Shown piece after piece: positions 8,527 through 17,738 of a stretch of DNA of 64,000 bases. Numbering within the stretch: the stretch's first letter is position 1; each line of letters opens with the position of its first letter. The notes under the pieces were generated by a model that was not told the origin of the DNA, made no database searches, and was given only the letters and a program-made list of their open reading frames with translations. The stretch comes from Pseudomonas sp. FP1742. Lineage in GTDB: Bacteria; Pseudomonadota; Gammaproteobacteria; Pseudomonadales; Pseudomonadaceae. The DNA is taken from positions 4,216,001 through 4,280,000 of the forward strand of contig NZ_CP117460.1 of NCBI RefSeq assembly GCF_030687145.1, read 5' to 3'. The translations under genes were made by a program, and so were the position numbers.

Positions 8527-9768
8527 TTACGGCTTGGCCAATTCCATAATCATCCGCGACAGCAAATAAATCCGCGGCGCCACGCTTTCGACCTCGGCGT
8601 ACTCCTCAGGCGTATGGATATTGCCGCCGACAATCCCGAACCCGTCCAGCGTCGGCGTGCCAACACCCGCGGACAAACTGGCATCCGCCGCCCCGCCGCT
8701 GCCTTCTTCCGTCAACTTGCGGCCAATTTCGCCGTAAATGCCCTGGGCCATGGCCATCAAGCGATCCGATTCCGCCGTTTGCGGCATCGGTGGCAAGCCG
8801 CGCTTGAGGCTGGTGGTGACTTCCGTATCGGCAATCAGTTTGTCCTTGGAAACCCGTGCCAGGTCCTTCTCGATCCGGTCGAACTCTTCTGGCACCGCCG
8901 CCCGCACGTCAGCCTTGGCCGTGGCCTGATCCGGAATCACGTTGGTGCGGTCGCCAGCCTTGAGCACGGTGAAGTTGATGGTGGTTTTCTTCGCTTCATC
9001 GCCCAGTTTGCCGAGTTGCAGAATCTGGTGCGCGGCTTCCATGGCAGCGTTACGCCCCAACTCCGGCGCTACCCCTGCGTGGGCCGCCTTGCCCTTGACC
9101 TCGACCACGGCGGTGGCGCTGCCTTTGCGCCACACCACCAGTCCATCGGCCGGGCGACCCGGTTCGAGGTTGAGGGTCACGTCGTGGGCCTTGGCGGTTT
9201 TCTTGATCAGGTCGGTGGCGACGTCCGAACCAGTTTCTTCACTGGCATCGAGCAGGAAGGTGATCTGCGCGTAGTCCTTGAAGTCGAGGTTCTTGAGGAT
9301 TTTCAGCGCGTAGATCCCGGCGACGATGCCTCCCTTGTCGTCCATCACGCCCGGCCCATAGGCGCGGCCGTCCTTGATGTGGAACGGGCGCTCGGCGGCG
9401 GAGCCTTCCTTGAACACAGTGTCCATGTGCGCCATCAGCAGGATTTTCGCCTTGCCGGTGCCTTTGAGCGTAGCCAGCACATGGCTGCTTTTGTCCGGGG
9501 TGTTGGGCACGAGTTCGATGGTGGCACCGAGTTTTTTCAACTCTTCGATGGCGATGTCACTCACCCGGGTCAAACCCGGCTCATAACCGGAGCCGGAGTC
9601 GATGTTCACCAACCGTTCCAGTAGTTTCAGGGCTTCACCCTTGTACTGTTCGGCATCGGCGAGGACTTGTTTGTGGGGTTCGGCGAAGGCTGCGGGGGTG
9701 AAGGCGCCGAGGGCGAGGGTCAGGCCAAGGCTGGTGGCCAGGAGAGAGCGCGGGAGCTTGAACGTCAT
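8527..9768 (-). CDS. secreted M20 metallopeptidase, carboxypeptidase G2-like
   Basis: A 413-residue M20 peptidase close in layout to Pseudomonas carboxypeptidase G2, which removes C-terminal glutamate from folates and other N-acyl glutamates. A Sec signal peptide covers residues 1-29 (LGAFTPAAFAEPHK, probable cut after AFA). Zinc ligands are visible in MAHMDTVF, GVMDDKGG and LDASEETGS, and the dimerisation domain starts around WRKGSATAVVEVKGKAAHAG. It acts in the periplasm. It stands alone between two REP pairs. Confidence 0.87.
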   Translation of the reverse strand: MTFKLPRSLLATSLGLTLALGAFTPAAFAEPHKQVLADAEQYKGEALKLLERLVNIDSGSGYEPGLTRVSDIAIEELKKLGATIELVPNTPDKSSHVLATLKGTGKAKILLMAHMDTVFKEGSAAERPFHIKDGRAYGPGVMDDKGGIVAGIYALKILKNLDFKDYAQITFLLDASEETGSDVATDLIKKTAKAHDVTLNLEPGRPADGLVVWRKGSATAVVEVKGKAAHAGVAPELGRNAAMEAAHQILQLGKLGDEAKKTTINFTVLKAGDRTNVIPDQATAKADVRAAVPEEFDRIEKDLARVSKDKLIADTEVTTSLKRGLPPMPQTAESDRLMAMAQGIYGEIGRKLTEEGSGGAADASLSAGVGTPTLDGFGIVGGNIHTPEEYAEVESVAPRIYLLSRMIMELAKP

Positions 9769-9874
9769 GAATCGATCCTTGTTTCGTGTCGGGGGTCTTT
9801 AGACCCTACCTGACTACGACGCAAGGCTCTACACCGGATGCGACACATACAAACCTGATTCACCGAAGAACCAA

Positions 9875-9964
9875 TGTGGGAGCGGGCTTGCTCGCGAAAG
9901 CGGTGTATCAGCCAATGATAATGTCGGTTGACACTCCGTCTTCGCAAGCAAGCCCGCTCCCACA
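9875..9964. repeat. REP inverted pair
   Basis: Forward REP and an inverted partner with one substitution (TTCGCAAGCAAGCCCGCTCC). It lies between the diguanylate cyclase stop and the carboxypeptidase promoter; nothing else is recognised in the 215-bp gap. Confidence 0.88.
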
Positions 9965-9983
9965 GGGGACTTGTGCGGTGGGA

Positions 9984-11057
9984 TTAAACAGAGTCGAGCA
10001 ACTCTTTACGCGGCTTGCCGTCGCCATGGCAGATGACGCGATTACGCCCGGTGGTCTTGGCTTCGTAGAGCGCCTGGTCGGCATCGTTGAGCCATAGGGT
10101 CGCGTCGTCGTGATCCGGGTTGAAGGCCGCCAGGCCGATGCTCAAGCTGACTTTCAGCGCCGGATTGCGTTCGGAACCCAACGTGGCGAAACGGGCACGC
10201 AGCGCATCCATCGCTACGGCGGCGCGGTCCAGTGGCAAGTCCGGCAGCAGCACGCAAAACTCATCGCCGCCATACCGCCCGGCGACATCGGCGGCACGCA
10301 GGTTCTGTTTGAGCATTTTGCTCAGCTGACGCAGGACGATATCGCCGGCGACGTGGCCATAGGTGTCGTTGATGGTTTTGAAATGGTCGATGTCGATCAA
10401 CGCAATCGCCCCGCCCTGCTGCTGGCGCCGGCAACGCTGGAACTCGATTTCCAGCTGGTCTTTCCAGGCACCGTGATTCAACAGGCCGGTCAGGCTGTCG
10501 GTGCGGCTCAGGGCCAGCAATTCGCGCTTGTGTTGGCCGAGGGTGTGGGCCTGACGGAAGCAGATCCAGCCCAGGGACAGCGGATAAATCGACAGCAAAG
10601 GCAAACAGGCGTATAGCTGAAATGGATTGGTCTGCGGGACAAAAGCCGGCATGAACACCAGCAGTCCGAGGCCTATCCCGAGCACCTGCGCGACGGCGCC
10701 CACCAACAGAAAACGCAAACCACCGATGGCCACGTTGTGCATCGCCATCATCGACAGCGTGGCCGCGCTGGGCAGCGGATTGAACTGCATGGCGGCCACC
10801 CAGAAACCACCGAGAAACGCGTCCACCAGAATGTTGCGGTGTTCGGCGTGGAAAGGAACCTTCGCCCGACGTGCCCATTGATAGGCCACATGCGGCCAGA
10901 TGATGCCATTGAACAGCATCACCCCCCAGACCCAGGGCGCGGGGTTCAGTGGATACATCCCCGCACCGACGCACACCAGCCCAAGGGCCAAACCGAGGAT
11001 GCGTGACGCGTAAAGCCTCCTGGCCAATGAAAGTCCCTTTCCTCCCTTCTTTTCCAT
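9984..11057 (-). CDS. membrane diguanylate cyclase (MASE2-GGDEF)
   Basis: A 357-residue protein. Residues about 10-170 hold several hydrophobic helices of MASE2 type (ASRILGLALGLVCVGAGM onwards). Residues about 185-345 are a GGDEF domain that makes c-di-GMP from two GTP. The active motif YGGDEF is intact, and RAAD five residues before it is a complete RxxD inhibitory site, so the enzyme should be active and product-inhibited. The layout matches AdrA/DgcC of enterobacteria. It is a single-gene unit; the signal sensed is unknown. Confidence 0.9.
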   Translation of the reverse strand: MEKKGGKGLSLARRLYASRILGLALGLVCVGAGMYPLNPAPWVWGVMLFNGIIWPHVAYQWARRAKVPFHAEHRNILVDAFLGGFWVAAMQFNPLPSAATLSMMAMHNVAIGGLRFLLVGAVAQVLGIGLGLLVFMPAFVPQTNPFQLYACLPLLSIYPLSLGWICFRQAHTLGQHKRELLALSRTDSLTGLLNHGAWKDQLEIEFQRCRRQQQGGAIALIDIDHFKTINDTYGHVAGDIVLRQLSKMLKQNLRAADVAGRYGGDEFCVLLPDLPLDRAAVAMDALRARFATLGSERNPALKVSLSIGLAAFNPDHDDATLWLNDADQALYEAKTTGRNRVICHGDGKPRKELLDSV

Positions 11058-11317
11058 AGAGGCCTCTGTACCACTGAACCGAGCCTGATATCACATGGGT
11101 GAAAGTGTTTGAAGTCTATCAGGGTAACGGCAAATAGCCATCACCGAATGACGGTCTGACAGCTGGTGACACTCAATAGTGTGGCATCGACATGAGGCGA
11201 GTGCCCAATGTTTGTCTATACATGAAGGAAGGGCTCGATAAATCACGATAAACAGGAGGCCCCTGCAGAGGCTCCGCCAACCACATTCCGTCCTGATCAC
11301 TGCAAAGGAATAGCCTG
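11058..11317. other. divergent promoter gap, cyclase / hydrolase
   Basis: 260 bp between two divergent genes, with no REP and no open frame I can support. It must hold both promoters, but I do not assign boxes. Confidence 0.4.
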
Positions 11318-12262
11318 ATGCTTCTGTTGGTTGTCGCTATCGCTGTCTTTGTGGCCTGGAGCTGGTTGAGTTACCCGGCCATCGGTTACTGGCTCTATGA
11401 CTTGAACATGGCGCTGGAGGCCCGGCTGTATCGGTTGCACAAGCTTGTCGTGCCGATCACCGAAATGACTGTCTCGACCTGGCAAGGCGGGCCCTACGAA
11501 GCCTCCAGCAACATACTGATGCTGCATGGCTACAGCGCCGACAAGAATATCTGGCTGCGTTTTGCCCGGCATTTTGTCAACGACTACCGGGTGATCATCC
11601 CCGACCTCGCCGGCCATGGCGAAACCGGTTTCAAGGCCGGTGGCGGCTACGATATTCCGGTTCAGGCCAAACGGTTGATCCAGTTGCTCGATGTCTGCGG
11701 GGTCGAGAAGGTGCATGTGATCGGCAACTCCATGGGCGGCTACATCGCGGCGTGGCTGGCGGCCAATTACCCCGAGCGCATCGTTTCGCTGGCACTGCTC
11801 GACCCGGCCGGCGTCACCGCCCCGGAACCCAGTGACATGGACCGCCACCTGGCCCGCGGCCACAACCCGTTCCTGATCCATTCCCGTGAAGAGTTCAAGC
11901 ATTTCTACGCCATGACCATGGCCTCCCCGCCTTGGGTGCCGGGGGTTGTGCTGGACGCCGTCGCCCAGCGCTATGAACAGCAGCGCGACGAGCTGGAAGA
12001 AATCTTCAGGGACTTCCACGCCAGCCCGCCGATGGAGCCGAAACTGCCCGACATCAAATGCCCGGCGCTGCTGCTTTGGGGGCGCAAGGACCGCTTGATC
12101 GACGTCAGTAGCGTGCCGGTCTGGAGCAAGGGCATTGCCGATCTGCGGGTGGAAATCTGGGACGGTGTCGGCCACATGCCGATGGTTGAGCAGCCGACCA
12201 AAACAGCACGCTTGTACCGGGAGTTTTTGCGGGCGCATCACATGACTCCCACCGCCTCGTAG
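11318..12262 (+). CDS. membrane-anchored alpha/beta hydrolase
   Basis: A 314-residue alpha/beta hydrolase with an N-terminal membrane anchor (residues 1-20, LLLVVAIAVFVAWSWL). The nucleophile elbow is GNSMGG. LMLHGYSADKNIW gives the HG oxyanion motif, LLLWGRKDRLID contains the acid residue, and GHMP carries the catalytic His near the C-terminus. It resembles monoacylglycerol lipase or epoxide hydrolase-like proteins of Pseudomonas. The substrate is not identifiable. It is divergent from the diguanylate cyclase and about 65 bp before the GlcD-like gene. Confidence 0.85.
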   Translation: MLLLVVAIAVFVAWSWLSYPAIGYWLYDLNMALEARLYRLHKLVVPITEMTVSTWQGGPYEASSNILMLHGYSADKNIWLRFARHFVNDYRVIIPDLAGHGETGFKAGGGYDIPVQAKRLIQLLDVCGVEKVHVIGNSMGGYIAAWLAANYPERIVSLALLDPAGVTAPEPSDMDRHLARGHNPFLIHSREEFKHFYAMTMASPPWVPGVVLDAVAQRYEQQRDELEEIFRDFHASPPMEPKLPDIKCPALLLWGRKDRLIDVSSVPVWSKGIADLRVEIWDGVGHMPMVEQPTKTARLYREFLRAHHMTPTAS

Positions 12263-12328
12263 CAGCTGCTGTGGGGTTTTGGCAGATAATTCGGGGGGAT
12301 GCTCGGCGATTCATACGAGGCGCGATTG

Positions 12329-13828
12329 ATGAACATTCTTTACGACGAACGCATCGACGGTGTTTTGCCCAATGTCGACAAGGCCGTGCTGCTCAAAGCC
12401 TTGCAGCAGGAGGTGCCGGACCTGGACATCCTCTGGCGCGAGGAAGAGCTCAAGCCCTACGAGTGCGACGGTCTCTCGGCCTATCGCACCACGCCGATGC
12501 TGGTGGCCCTGCCCCGGCATCTTGAACAGGTGCAGGCACTGCTCAAGCTCTGCCATGCCCGGAACGTGCCGGTGGTGGCGCGCGGGGCCGGCACCGGGTT
12601 GTCCGGCGGTGCGCTGCCGCTGGACAAAGGCGTGTTGCTGGTGATGGTGCGATTCAACAACATCTTGCACATCGACCCCGCCGCCCGCACCGCACGGGTC
12701 CAGCCAGGGGTGCGCAACCTGGCGATTTCCCAGGCAGCGGCGCCCTTCGGTTTGTATTACGCACCGGACCCGTCCTCGCAAATCGCTTGTTCAATCGGCG
12801 GCAACGTCGCGGAAAACGCCGGTGGCGTGCATTGCCTCAAGTACGGCCTGACCGTGCACAATCTGCTGAAACTCGAAATCCTGACCCTCGAAGGCGAACA
12901 CCTGACCCTCGGTGCCGATTCGCTGGACGCGCCGGGGTTTGACCTGCTGGCGCTGTTCACCGGCTCCGAAGGCTTGCTGGGGATCATCACCGAAGTCACG
13001 GTCAAACTGCTGCCCAAGCCCCAGGTCGCCAAAGTCCTGCTGGCCAGTTTCGATTCCGTGGAAAAGGCCGGCCGCGCGGTGGCCGAGATCATCGCCGCCG
13101 GGATCATTCCCGGTGGCCTAGAGATGATGGACAACCTGGCGATCCGTGCCGCCGAGGATTTCATCCACGCCGGTTACCCGGTGGAGGCCGAGGCGATCCT
13201 GCTCTGCGAATTGGACGGGGTCGAAGCCGATGTCCAGGACGATTGCGAGCGAGTCCGCGAGGTGCTGCAACAGGCCGGCGCCAGCGAGGTGCGCCAGGCC
13301 CGGGACGAGGCCGAGCGCGTGCGGTTCTGGGCCGGACGCAAAAACGCCTTCCCGGCCATCGGCCGCCTCTCGCCGGATTACTACTGCATGGATGGCACCA
13401 TCCCCCGTCGCGAACTGCCCGGCGTGCTCAAGGGCATCGCCAGCCTGGCGCAGGAATACGGCTTGCGGGTGGCCAACGTGTTCCATGCCGGCGACGGCAA
13501 CATGCACCCGCTGATCCTGTTCGACGCCAACCAGCCCGGCGAACTGGAACGGGCCGAAGCCCTCGGCGGCAAGATCCTTGAACTGTGTGTGAAAGTCGGC
13601 GGCAGCATCACCGGCGAGCACGGCGTGGGCCGGGAGAAAATCAATCAGATGTGTGCGCAGTTCAACAGTGACGAATTGACCCTGTTTCACGCCGTGAAAG
13701 CCGCGTTCGACCCCCAGGGTTTACTCAACCCCGGCAAGAACATCCCGACCCTGCACCGCTGCGCGGAGTTCGGTGCGATGCACATCCACGCCGGGCAATT
13801 GCCGTTCCCTGATCTGGAGCGTTTCTGA
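12329..13828 (+). CDS. glcD: FAD-linked 2-hydroxyacid dehydrogenase subunit GlcD
   Basis: A 499-residue FAD_binding_4/FAD-oxidase_C protein, the catalytic subunit of glycolate oxidase-type complexes. FAD-binding motifs include VVARGAGTGLSGGALPL, SIGGNVAENAGGVHCLKYG and GSEGLLGIITEVT. The C-terminal part has NVFHAGDGNMHPL and ITGEHGVGREK, which hold the metal and substrate residues. ATG 12329 (MNILYDERID) is preferred over an in-frame start 30 nt upstream because GAGG precedes it. Its stop overlaps the glcE start as TGATG. With HglS downstream and no glcC or glcG here, its natural substrate may be D-2-hydroxyglutarate instead of glycolate. Confidence 0.88.
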   Translation: MNILYDERIDGVLPNVDKAVLLKALQQEVPDLDILWREEELKPYECDGLSAYRTTPMLVALPRHLEQVQALLKLCHARNVPVVARGAGTGLSGGALPLDKGVLLVMVRFNNILHIDPAARTARVQPGVRNLAISQAAAPFGLYYAPDPSSQIACSIGGNVAENAGGVHCLKYGLTVHNLLKLEILTLEGEHLTLGADSLDAPGFDLLALFTGSEGLLGIITEVTVKLLPKPQVAKVLLASFDSVEKAGRAVAEIIAAGIIPGGLEMMDNLAIRAAEDFIHAGYPVEAEAILLCELDGVEADVQDDCERVREVLQQAGASEVRQARDEAERVRFWAGRKNAFPAIGRLSPDYYCMDGTIPRRELPGVLKGIASLAQEYGLRVANVFHAGDGNMHPLILFDANQPGELERAEALGGKILELCVKVGGSITGEHGVGREKINQMCAQFNSDELTLFHAVKAAFDPQGLLNPGKNIPTLHRCAEFGAMHIHAGQLPFPDLERF

Positions 13829-14877
13829 TGGCAGATTTCGATGCCAGTGCCCCCCTGCTCGAACAGGTCAGGCAGGCGCGGGAAAACGCCACGCCGCTGC
13901 GCATTCAGGGAGGGAACACCAAGGCGTTTCTCGGCCGTGAAGTGGCCGGAGAAGTGCTCGACACCCGCGCCCATCGCGGCATCGTCAGCTATGACCCGAC
14001 GGAACTGGTGATCAGCGTTCGCGCCGGCACGCCGTTGAGCGAACTGTTTGCCGCGCTGGATGCGGCCGGGCAAATGCTGCCCTGCGAGCCGCCATCGTTC
14101 GGCGAAGGCGCCACCGTCGGCGGGATGATCGCCGCGGGGCTATCCGGGCCACGGCGCCCATGGTCCGGTTCGGTGCGCGACTTTGTCCTCGGTACCCGGG
14201 TGATCAGCGGCCTCGGCACTCACCTGCGCTTTGGCGGCGAAGTGATGAAAAACGTCGCCGGTTATGACCTGTCGCGCCTGATGGTTGGCAGTTACGGCTG
14301 CCTCGGGGTGCTGACCGAAGTCTCGCTCAAAGTACTGCCCAAACCCCGGCGATGCCTGAGCATCAGCCTGGACATCGATTGCGCCCGCGCCTTGGCCAAT
14401 CTGGCGCAATGGGGCCAGCAACCGCTGCCCATCAGCGCTGCCAGCCACGATGGCCTGCGTTTGTACCTGCGCCTGGAAGGCGGCGAAGGCTCGGTCGCGG
14501 CGGCCCATCAACGGCTCGGTGGCGAACTGTTGGACTCGGCCTATTGGTCCGACCTGAACGAACAACGACTAGACTTTTTTAATGAGGGTCTGCCGCTGTG
14601 GCGCTTGTCACTGCCCAACAACCTCGGGCCGCTGGACTTGCCCGGCGAGCAATTGATCGACTGGGGCGGTGCGCAACGCTGGCTGAAAACCGCAGCCGAT
14701 GACATTCAATCACTGGCTCAGCAGCACGGCGGCCATGCCACCTGTTTCAGCCATGGCGTCACAGAAACGCCTTTCCAGCCTCTGGCCCCGGCGTTGCTGC
14801 GCTATCACCGGCAACTCAAGGCGCAACTGGACCCGCAAGGGCTGTTCAACCCTGGCCGGATGTACGCGGAGTTCTAG
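13828..14877 (+). CDS. glcE: FAD-binding subunit GlcE
   Basis: A 349-residue second FAD_binding_4 subunit. Motifs include LRIQGGNTKAFLGR near the N-terminus, GATVGGMIAAGLSGPRRPW, and NVAGYDLSRLMVGSYGCLG. It lacks the GlcD metal-site segment, as expected for GlcE. It is translationally coupled at both ends: it starts inside the glcD stop and ends directly before the glcF ATG. Works as a complex with GlcD and GlcF. Confidence 0.9.
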   Translation: MADFDASAPLLEQVRQARENATPLRIQGGNTKAFLGREVAGEVLDTRAHRGIVSYDPTELVISVRAGTPLSELFAALDAAGQMLPCEPPSFGEGATVGGMIAAGLSGPRRPWSGSVRDFVLGTRVISGLGTHLRFGGEVMKNVAGYDLSRLMVGSYGCLGVLTEVSLKVLPKPRRCLSISLDIDCARALANLAQWGQQPLPISAASHDGLRLYLRLEGGEGSVAAAHQRLGGELLDSAYWSDLNEQRLDFFNEGLPLWRLSLPNNLGPLDLPGEQLIDWGGAQRWLKTAADDIQSLAQQHGGHATCFSHGVTETPFQPLAPALLRYHRQLKAQLDPQGLFNPGRMYAEF

Positions 14878-16095
14878 ATGCAAACCAACCTTAGCGAGCA
14901 GTCCCGGAAACTGCCCCGCGCCGAAGAAGCGGACAAGATTCTGCGCACCTGCGTGCACTGCGGGTTTTGCAACGCCACCTGTCCGACCTATCAACTGCTC
15001 GGCGACGAACTGGACGGGCCACGCGGGCGCATCTACCTGATCAAGCAAGTGCTCGAAGGCGCCCCCGCCACGGCCCAGGCCCAATTGCACCTGGATCGCT
15101 GCCTGACGTGCCGCAACTGCGAAACCACCTGCCCGTCCGGGGTGGATTATCACAACCTGCTGGACATTGGCCGCGCCGTGATCGATCAAGCAGTGCCGCG
15201 CCCGGCCAGTCAACGGCTGTTGCGTCAGGGCCTGCGGGCACTGGCGCCGAACCCGAACCTGTTCAAGACCCTGCTGCAGATCGGCGCCACTTTCCGGCCG
15301 TTGTTGCCACGGGGGGTAGAGGCGAAGTTACCCCACGACCTCCCTGCTCCGGGCGAACGCCCCGTCCCTCGGCATGCGCGCCGGGTGCTGATGCTCGAAG
15401 GCTGCGTGCAACCCGGTCTGTCACCGAACACCAATGCCGCGACCGCGCGGGTGCTGGATCGGTTGGGAATCAGTGTGATTCCAGCGCCGCAAGCCGGCTG
15501 CTGCGGTGCGCTGGACTATCACCTCGACGCCCAGGCCATGGGCCTGGACCGCGCCCGACGCAACATCGACGCCTGGTGGCCACACCTGGAAAACGGCGCC
15601 GAAGCCATCGTCCAAACCGCCAGCGGCTGCGGCGCGTTCATCAAGGATTATGGGCATCTGCTGGAGCGCGACCCGGTCTATGCAGACAAGGCACGGCGAG
15701 TCAGCGAAATGGCCCTGGACCTGGTGCAAGTGCTGGCCGATGAACCGTTGGAACGGGTCTGCGCCGCCACCGACCGGCGGATCGCCTTCCATTGCCCCTG
15801 CACCTTGCAGCACGCACAGAAACTCGGCGGCGCGGTCGAAGCGGTGTTGACGCGGCTGGGCTTCAACCTCACGGCAGTCCCCGACAGTCATTTGTGTTGC
15901 GGCTCGGCGGGCACCTATTCGATCACCCAACCAGAGCTGGCCCGGCAACTGCGCGACAACAAACTCAACGCCCTGGAAAGCGGCCACCCCGACATCATCG
16001 CTACCGCCAACATCGGCTGCCAGAGCCACCTCAACAGCGCCGGACGCACGCCGGTCAGACACTGGATCGAACTGGTGGACCAAGTGCTGCGTTGA
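14878..16095 (+). CDS. glcF: iron-sulfur subunit GlcF
   Basis: A 405-residue electron-transfer subunit. Two 4Fe-4S ferredoxin motifs are intact: CVHCGFCNATCP (about residues 23-34) and CLTCRNCETTCP (about 76-87). Two CCG domains follow, with GCCGALDYHLD, GCGAFIKDYGH and CCGSAGTYSI. It passes electrons from the flavin subunits towards quinone at the membrane. The ATG follows the glcE TAG with no gap. Confidence 0.92.
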   Translation: MQTNLSEQSRKLPRAEEADKILRTCVHCGFCNATCPTYQLLGDELDGPRGRIYLIKQVLEGAPATAQAQLHLDRCLTCRNCETTCPSGVDYHNLLDIGRAVIDQAVPRPASQRLLRQGLRALAPNPNLFKTLLQIGATFRPLLPRGVEAKLPHDLPAPGERPVPRHARRVLMLEGCVQPGLSPNTNAATARVLDRLGISVIPAPQAGCCGALDYHLDAQAMGLDRARRNIDAWWPHLENGAEAIVQTASGCGAFIKDYGHLLERDPVYADKARRVSEMALDLVQVLADEPLERVCAATDRRIAFHCPCTLQHAQKLGGAVEAVLTRLGFNLTAVPDSHLCCGSAGTYSITQPELARQLRDNKLNALESGHPDIIATANIGCQSHLNSAGRTPVRHWIELVDQVLR

Positions 16096-16135
16096 ACAAA
16101 CACGCCTGCGTTGCAAGAACAGTCCTTGGCAGAAT

Positions 16136-16154
16136 GAAGTTCGTCAGAAACTTC
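16136..16154. promoter_or_regulatory. short dyad upstream of hglS
   Basis: GAAGTT and AACTTC are separated by 7 nt in the 130-bp gap between glcF and hglS, about 72 bp before the hglS start. It could be an operator, or simply part of a local repeat fragment (a GAAGGCTGCGATCTTTTCC stretch follows). Confidence 0.3.
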
Positions 16155-16225
16155 GTTTGTCGGCGCCGCCGAAGGCTGCGATCTTTTCCGGCATCCGTTA
16201 CGTCACTGCGCCAGGAATTTTTTTC

Positions 16226-17617
16226 ATGAGCCACCCGAATTTCGTCAGCCCTGACCTGATCCGCCAACGCTTCTCCAAAGCGATGTCCGACATGTACCGC
16301 GAAGAAGTGCCGCTGTACGGCGCGCTGATGGAATTGGTGGAACAGACCAACCGCCACGTGCTGGACAGCGACCCGCAGATCGCCCGCCAACTGCACAGCA
16401 CCGGCGAAATCCAGCGGCTGGACCTGGAACGCCACGGTGCGATCCGCGTCGGCACCGCCGCTGAACTGGCGACCCTCGCCCGCTTGTTCGCGGTAATGGG
16501 CATGCAGCCGGTGGGCTACTACGACCTGACCCCGGCCGGCGTGCCGGTGCATTCCACCGCGTTCCGCGCCGTGCATGAGGCGGCGTTGCAGGTCAGCCCG
16601 TTCCGGGTGTTCACCTCGCTACTGCGCCTGGAACTGATCGAAGACACCGAACTGCGGGCCTTTGCCCAGTCGGTACTGGACCAGCGTTCAATCTTCACCC
16701 CGGCCGCGCTGACGCTCATCGAGCGCGCCGAAACCCAGGGAGGGCTGACCGAATACGAGGCGCAGGACTTCGTCGCGCAAGCCCTGGAAACCTTCCGCTG
16801 GCACCACAGCGCCACCGTCACCGCCGAGCAGTACCAGCAACTCAGCGCCCAGCATCGACTGATCGCCGACGTGGTGGCCTTCAAAGGCCCACACATCAAT
16901 CACCTGACACCACGCACCCTGGACATCGATATCGTCCAGGCACAAATGCCCGCCCACGGCATTACCCCCAAAGCGGTGATCGAAGGCCCGCCCCGCCGCC
17001 ACTGCCCGATTCTGCTGCGTCAGACCAGTTTCAAGGCGCTGGACGAGCCGATTGCGTTTACCGATCAAGCGCAGACGCGCGGCAGCCACAGCGCCCGCTT
17101 CGGTGAAATCGAACAGCGCGGCGCAGCGCTCACGCCTAAGGGCCGGGCGCTTTACGACCGTTTGCTCAACGCCGCCCGGGATGAGCTCAAGGAGTTCCCC
17201 AACGAAGCCAATGCCGCACGCTACAACGCGCTAATGACGCAGCACTTTGGCGAATTCCCTGACACCGTTGAAGAAATGCGCCAACAGGAACTGGCGTACT
17301 TTCGCTACTTCGTGACCGAAAAAGGTCTGGCGGCGGATGATCTGAAAGGCGCGTCGCTGGAGGATTTGCTCCGTGACGGGTATGTGCGGGTAGAACCGCT
17401 GGTGTACGAAGATTTCCTGCCGGTCAGTGCGGCGGGGATTTTTCAGTCGAACCTCGGGGACGCGGCGCAAACCCAATATGGTGTGCACTCGAACCAACAG
17501 GCGTTCGAAAAGGCGCTGGGACGGTCGACGATTGATGAGTTGGGCTTGTATGCCGAGACGCAGCGGCGATCGATTGAAGAGTGTTTTGCAGCATTGGGCT
17601 TGAAGGTTACCGATTAG
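16226..17617 (+). CDS. hglS: 2-oxoadipate dioxygenase/decarboxylase (DUF1338, HglS)
   Basis: A 463-residue VOC-superfamily Fe(II) enzyme. HglS of Pseudomonas putida converts 2-oxoadipate plus O2 to D-2-hydroxyglutarate with double decarboxylation, in D-lysine catabolism. Counting from ATG 16226, the three metal ligands known for that enzyme fall at the same numbers here: H70, H226 and E294. The substrate arginine R74 is also present. That numbering supports the start (MSHPNFVSPD, AGGA upstream) over an in-frame extension of 23 codons. It lies 130 bp after glcDEF, whose complex could oxidise the D-2-hydroxyglutarate product. Confidence 0.92.
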   Translation: MSHPNFVSPDLIRQRFSKAMSDMYREEVPLYGALMELVEQTNRHVLDSDPQIARQLHSTGEIQRLDLERHGAIRVGTAAELATLARLFAVMGMQPVGYYDLTPAGVPVHSTAFRAVHEAALQVSPFRVFTSLLRLELIEDTELRAFAQSVLDQRSIFTPAALTLIERAETQGGLTEYEAQDFVAQALETFRWHHSATVTAEQYQQLSAQHRLIADVVAFKGPHINHLTPRTLDIDIVQAQMPAHGITPKAVIEGPPRRHCPILLRQTSFKALDEPIAFTDQAQTRGSHSARFGEIEQRGAALTPKGRALYDRLLNAARDELKEFPNEANAARYNALMTQHFGEFPDTVEEMRQQELAYFRYFVTEKGLAADDLKGASLEDLLRDGYVRVEPLVYEDFLPVSAAGIFQSNLGDAAQTQYGVHSNQQAFEKALGRSTIDELGLYAETQRRSIEECFAALGLKVTD

Positions 17618-17635
17618 GCGTTATGGCCGCGAAAA

Positions 17636-17694
17636 GATCGCAGCCCTGCGGCAGCTCCTGCAGAAATACGTATTTCATGCAGGAGGGGCCGCCC
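17636..17694. repeat. dispersed-repeat fragment
   Basis: An AAGATCGCAGCCCTGCGGCA stretch followed by CTCCTGCAG and, further on, GCAGGAGGGGCCGCC. This is the kind of short imperfect palindrome commonly scattered between Pseudomonas genes, of a family different from the REPs. A related fragment lies at about 16166-16190. Confidence 0.45.
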
Positions 17695-17738
17695 CGTCGT
17701 TCGTCGCGTCGTTGCCGGCACGGCACATTTTCGACCTT

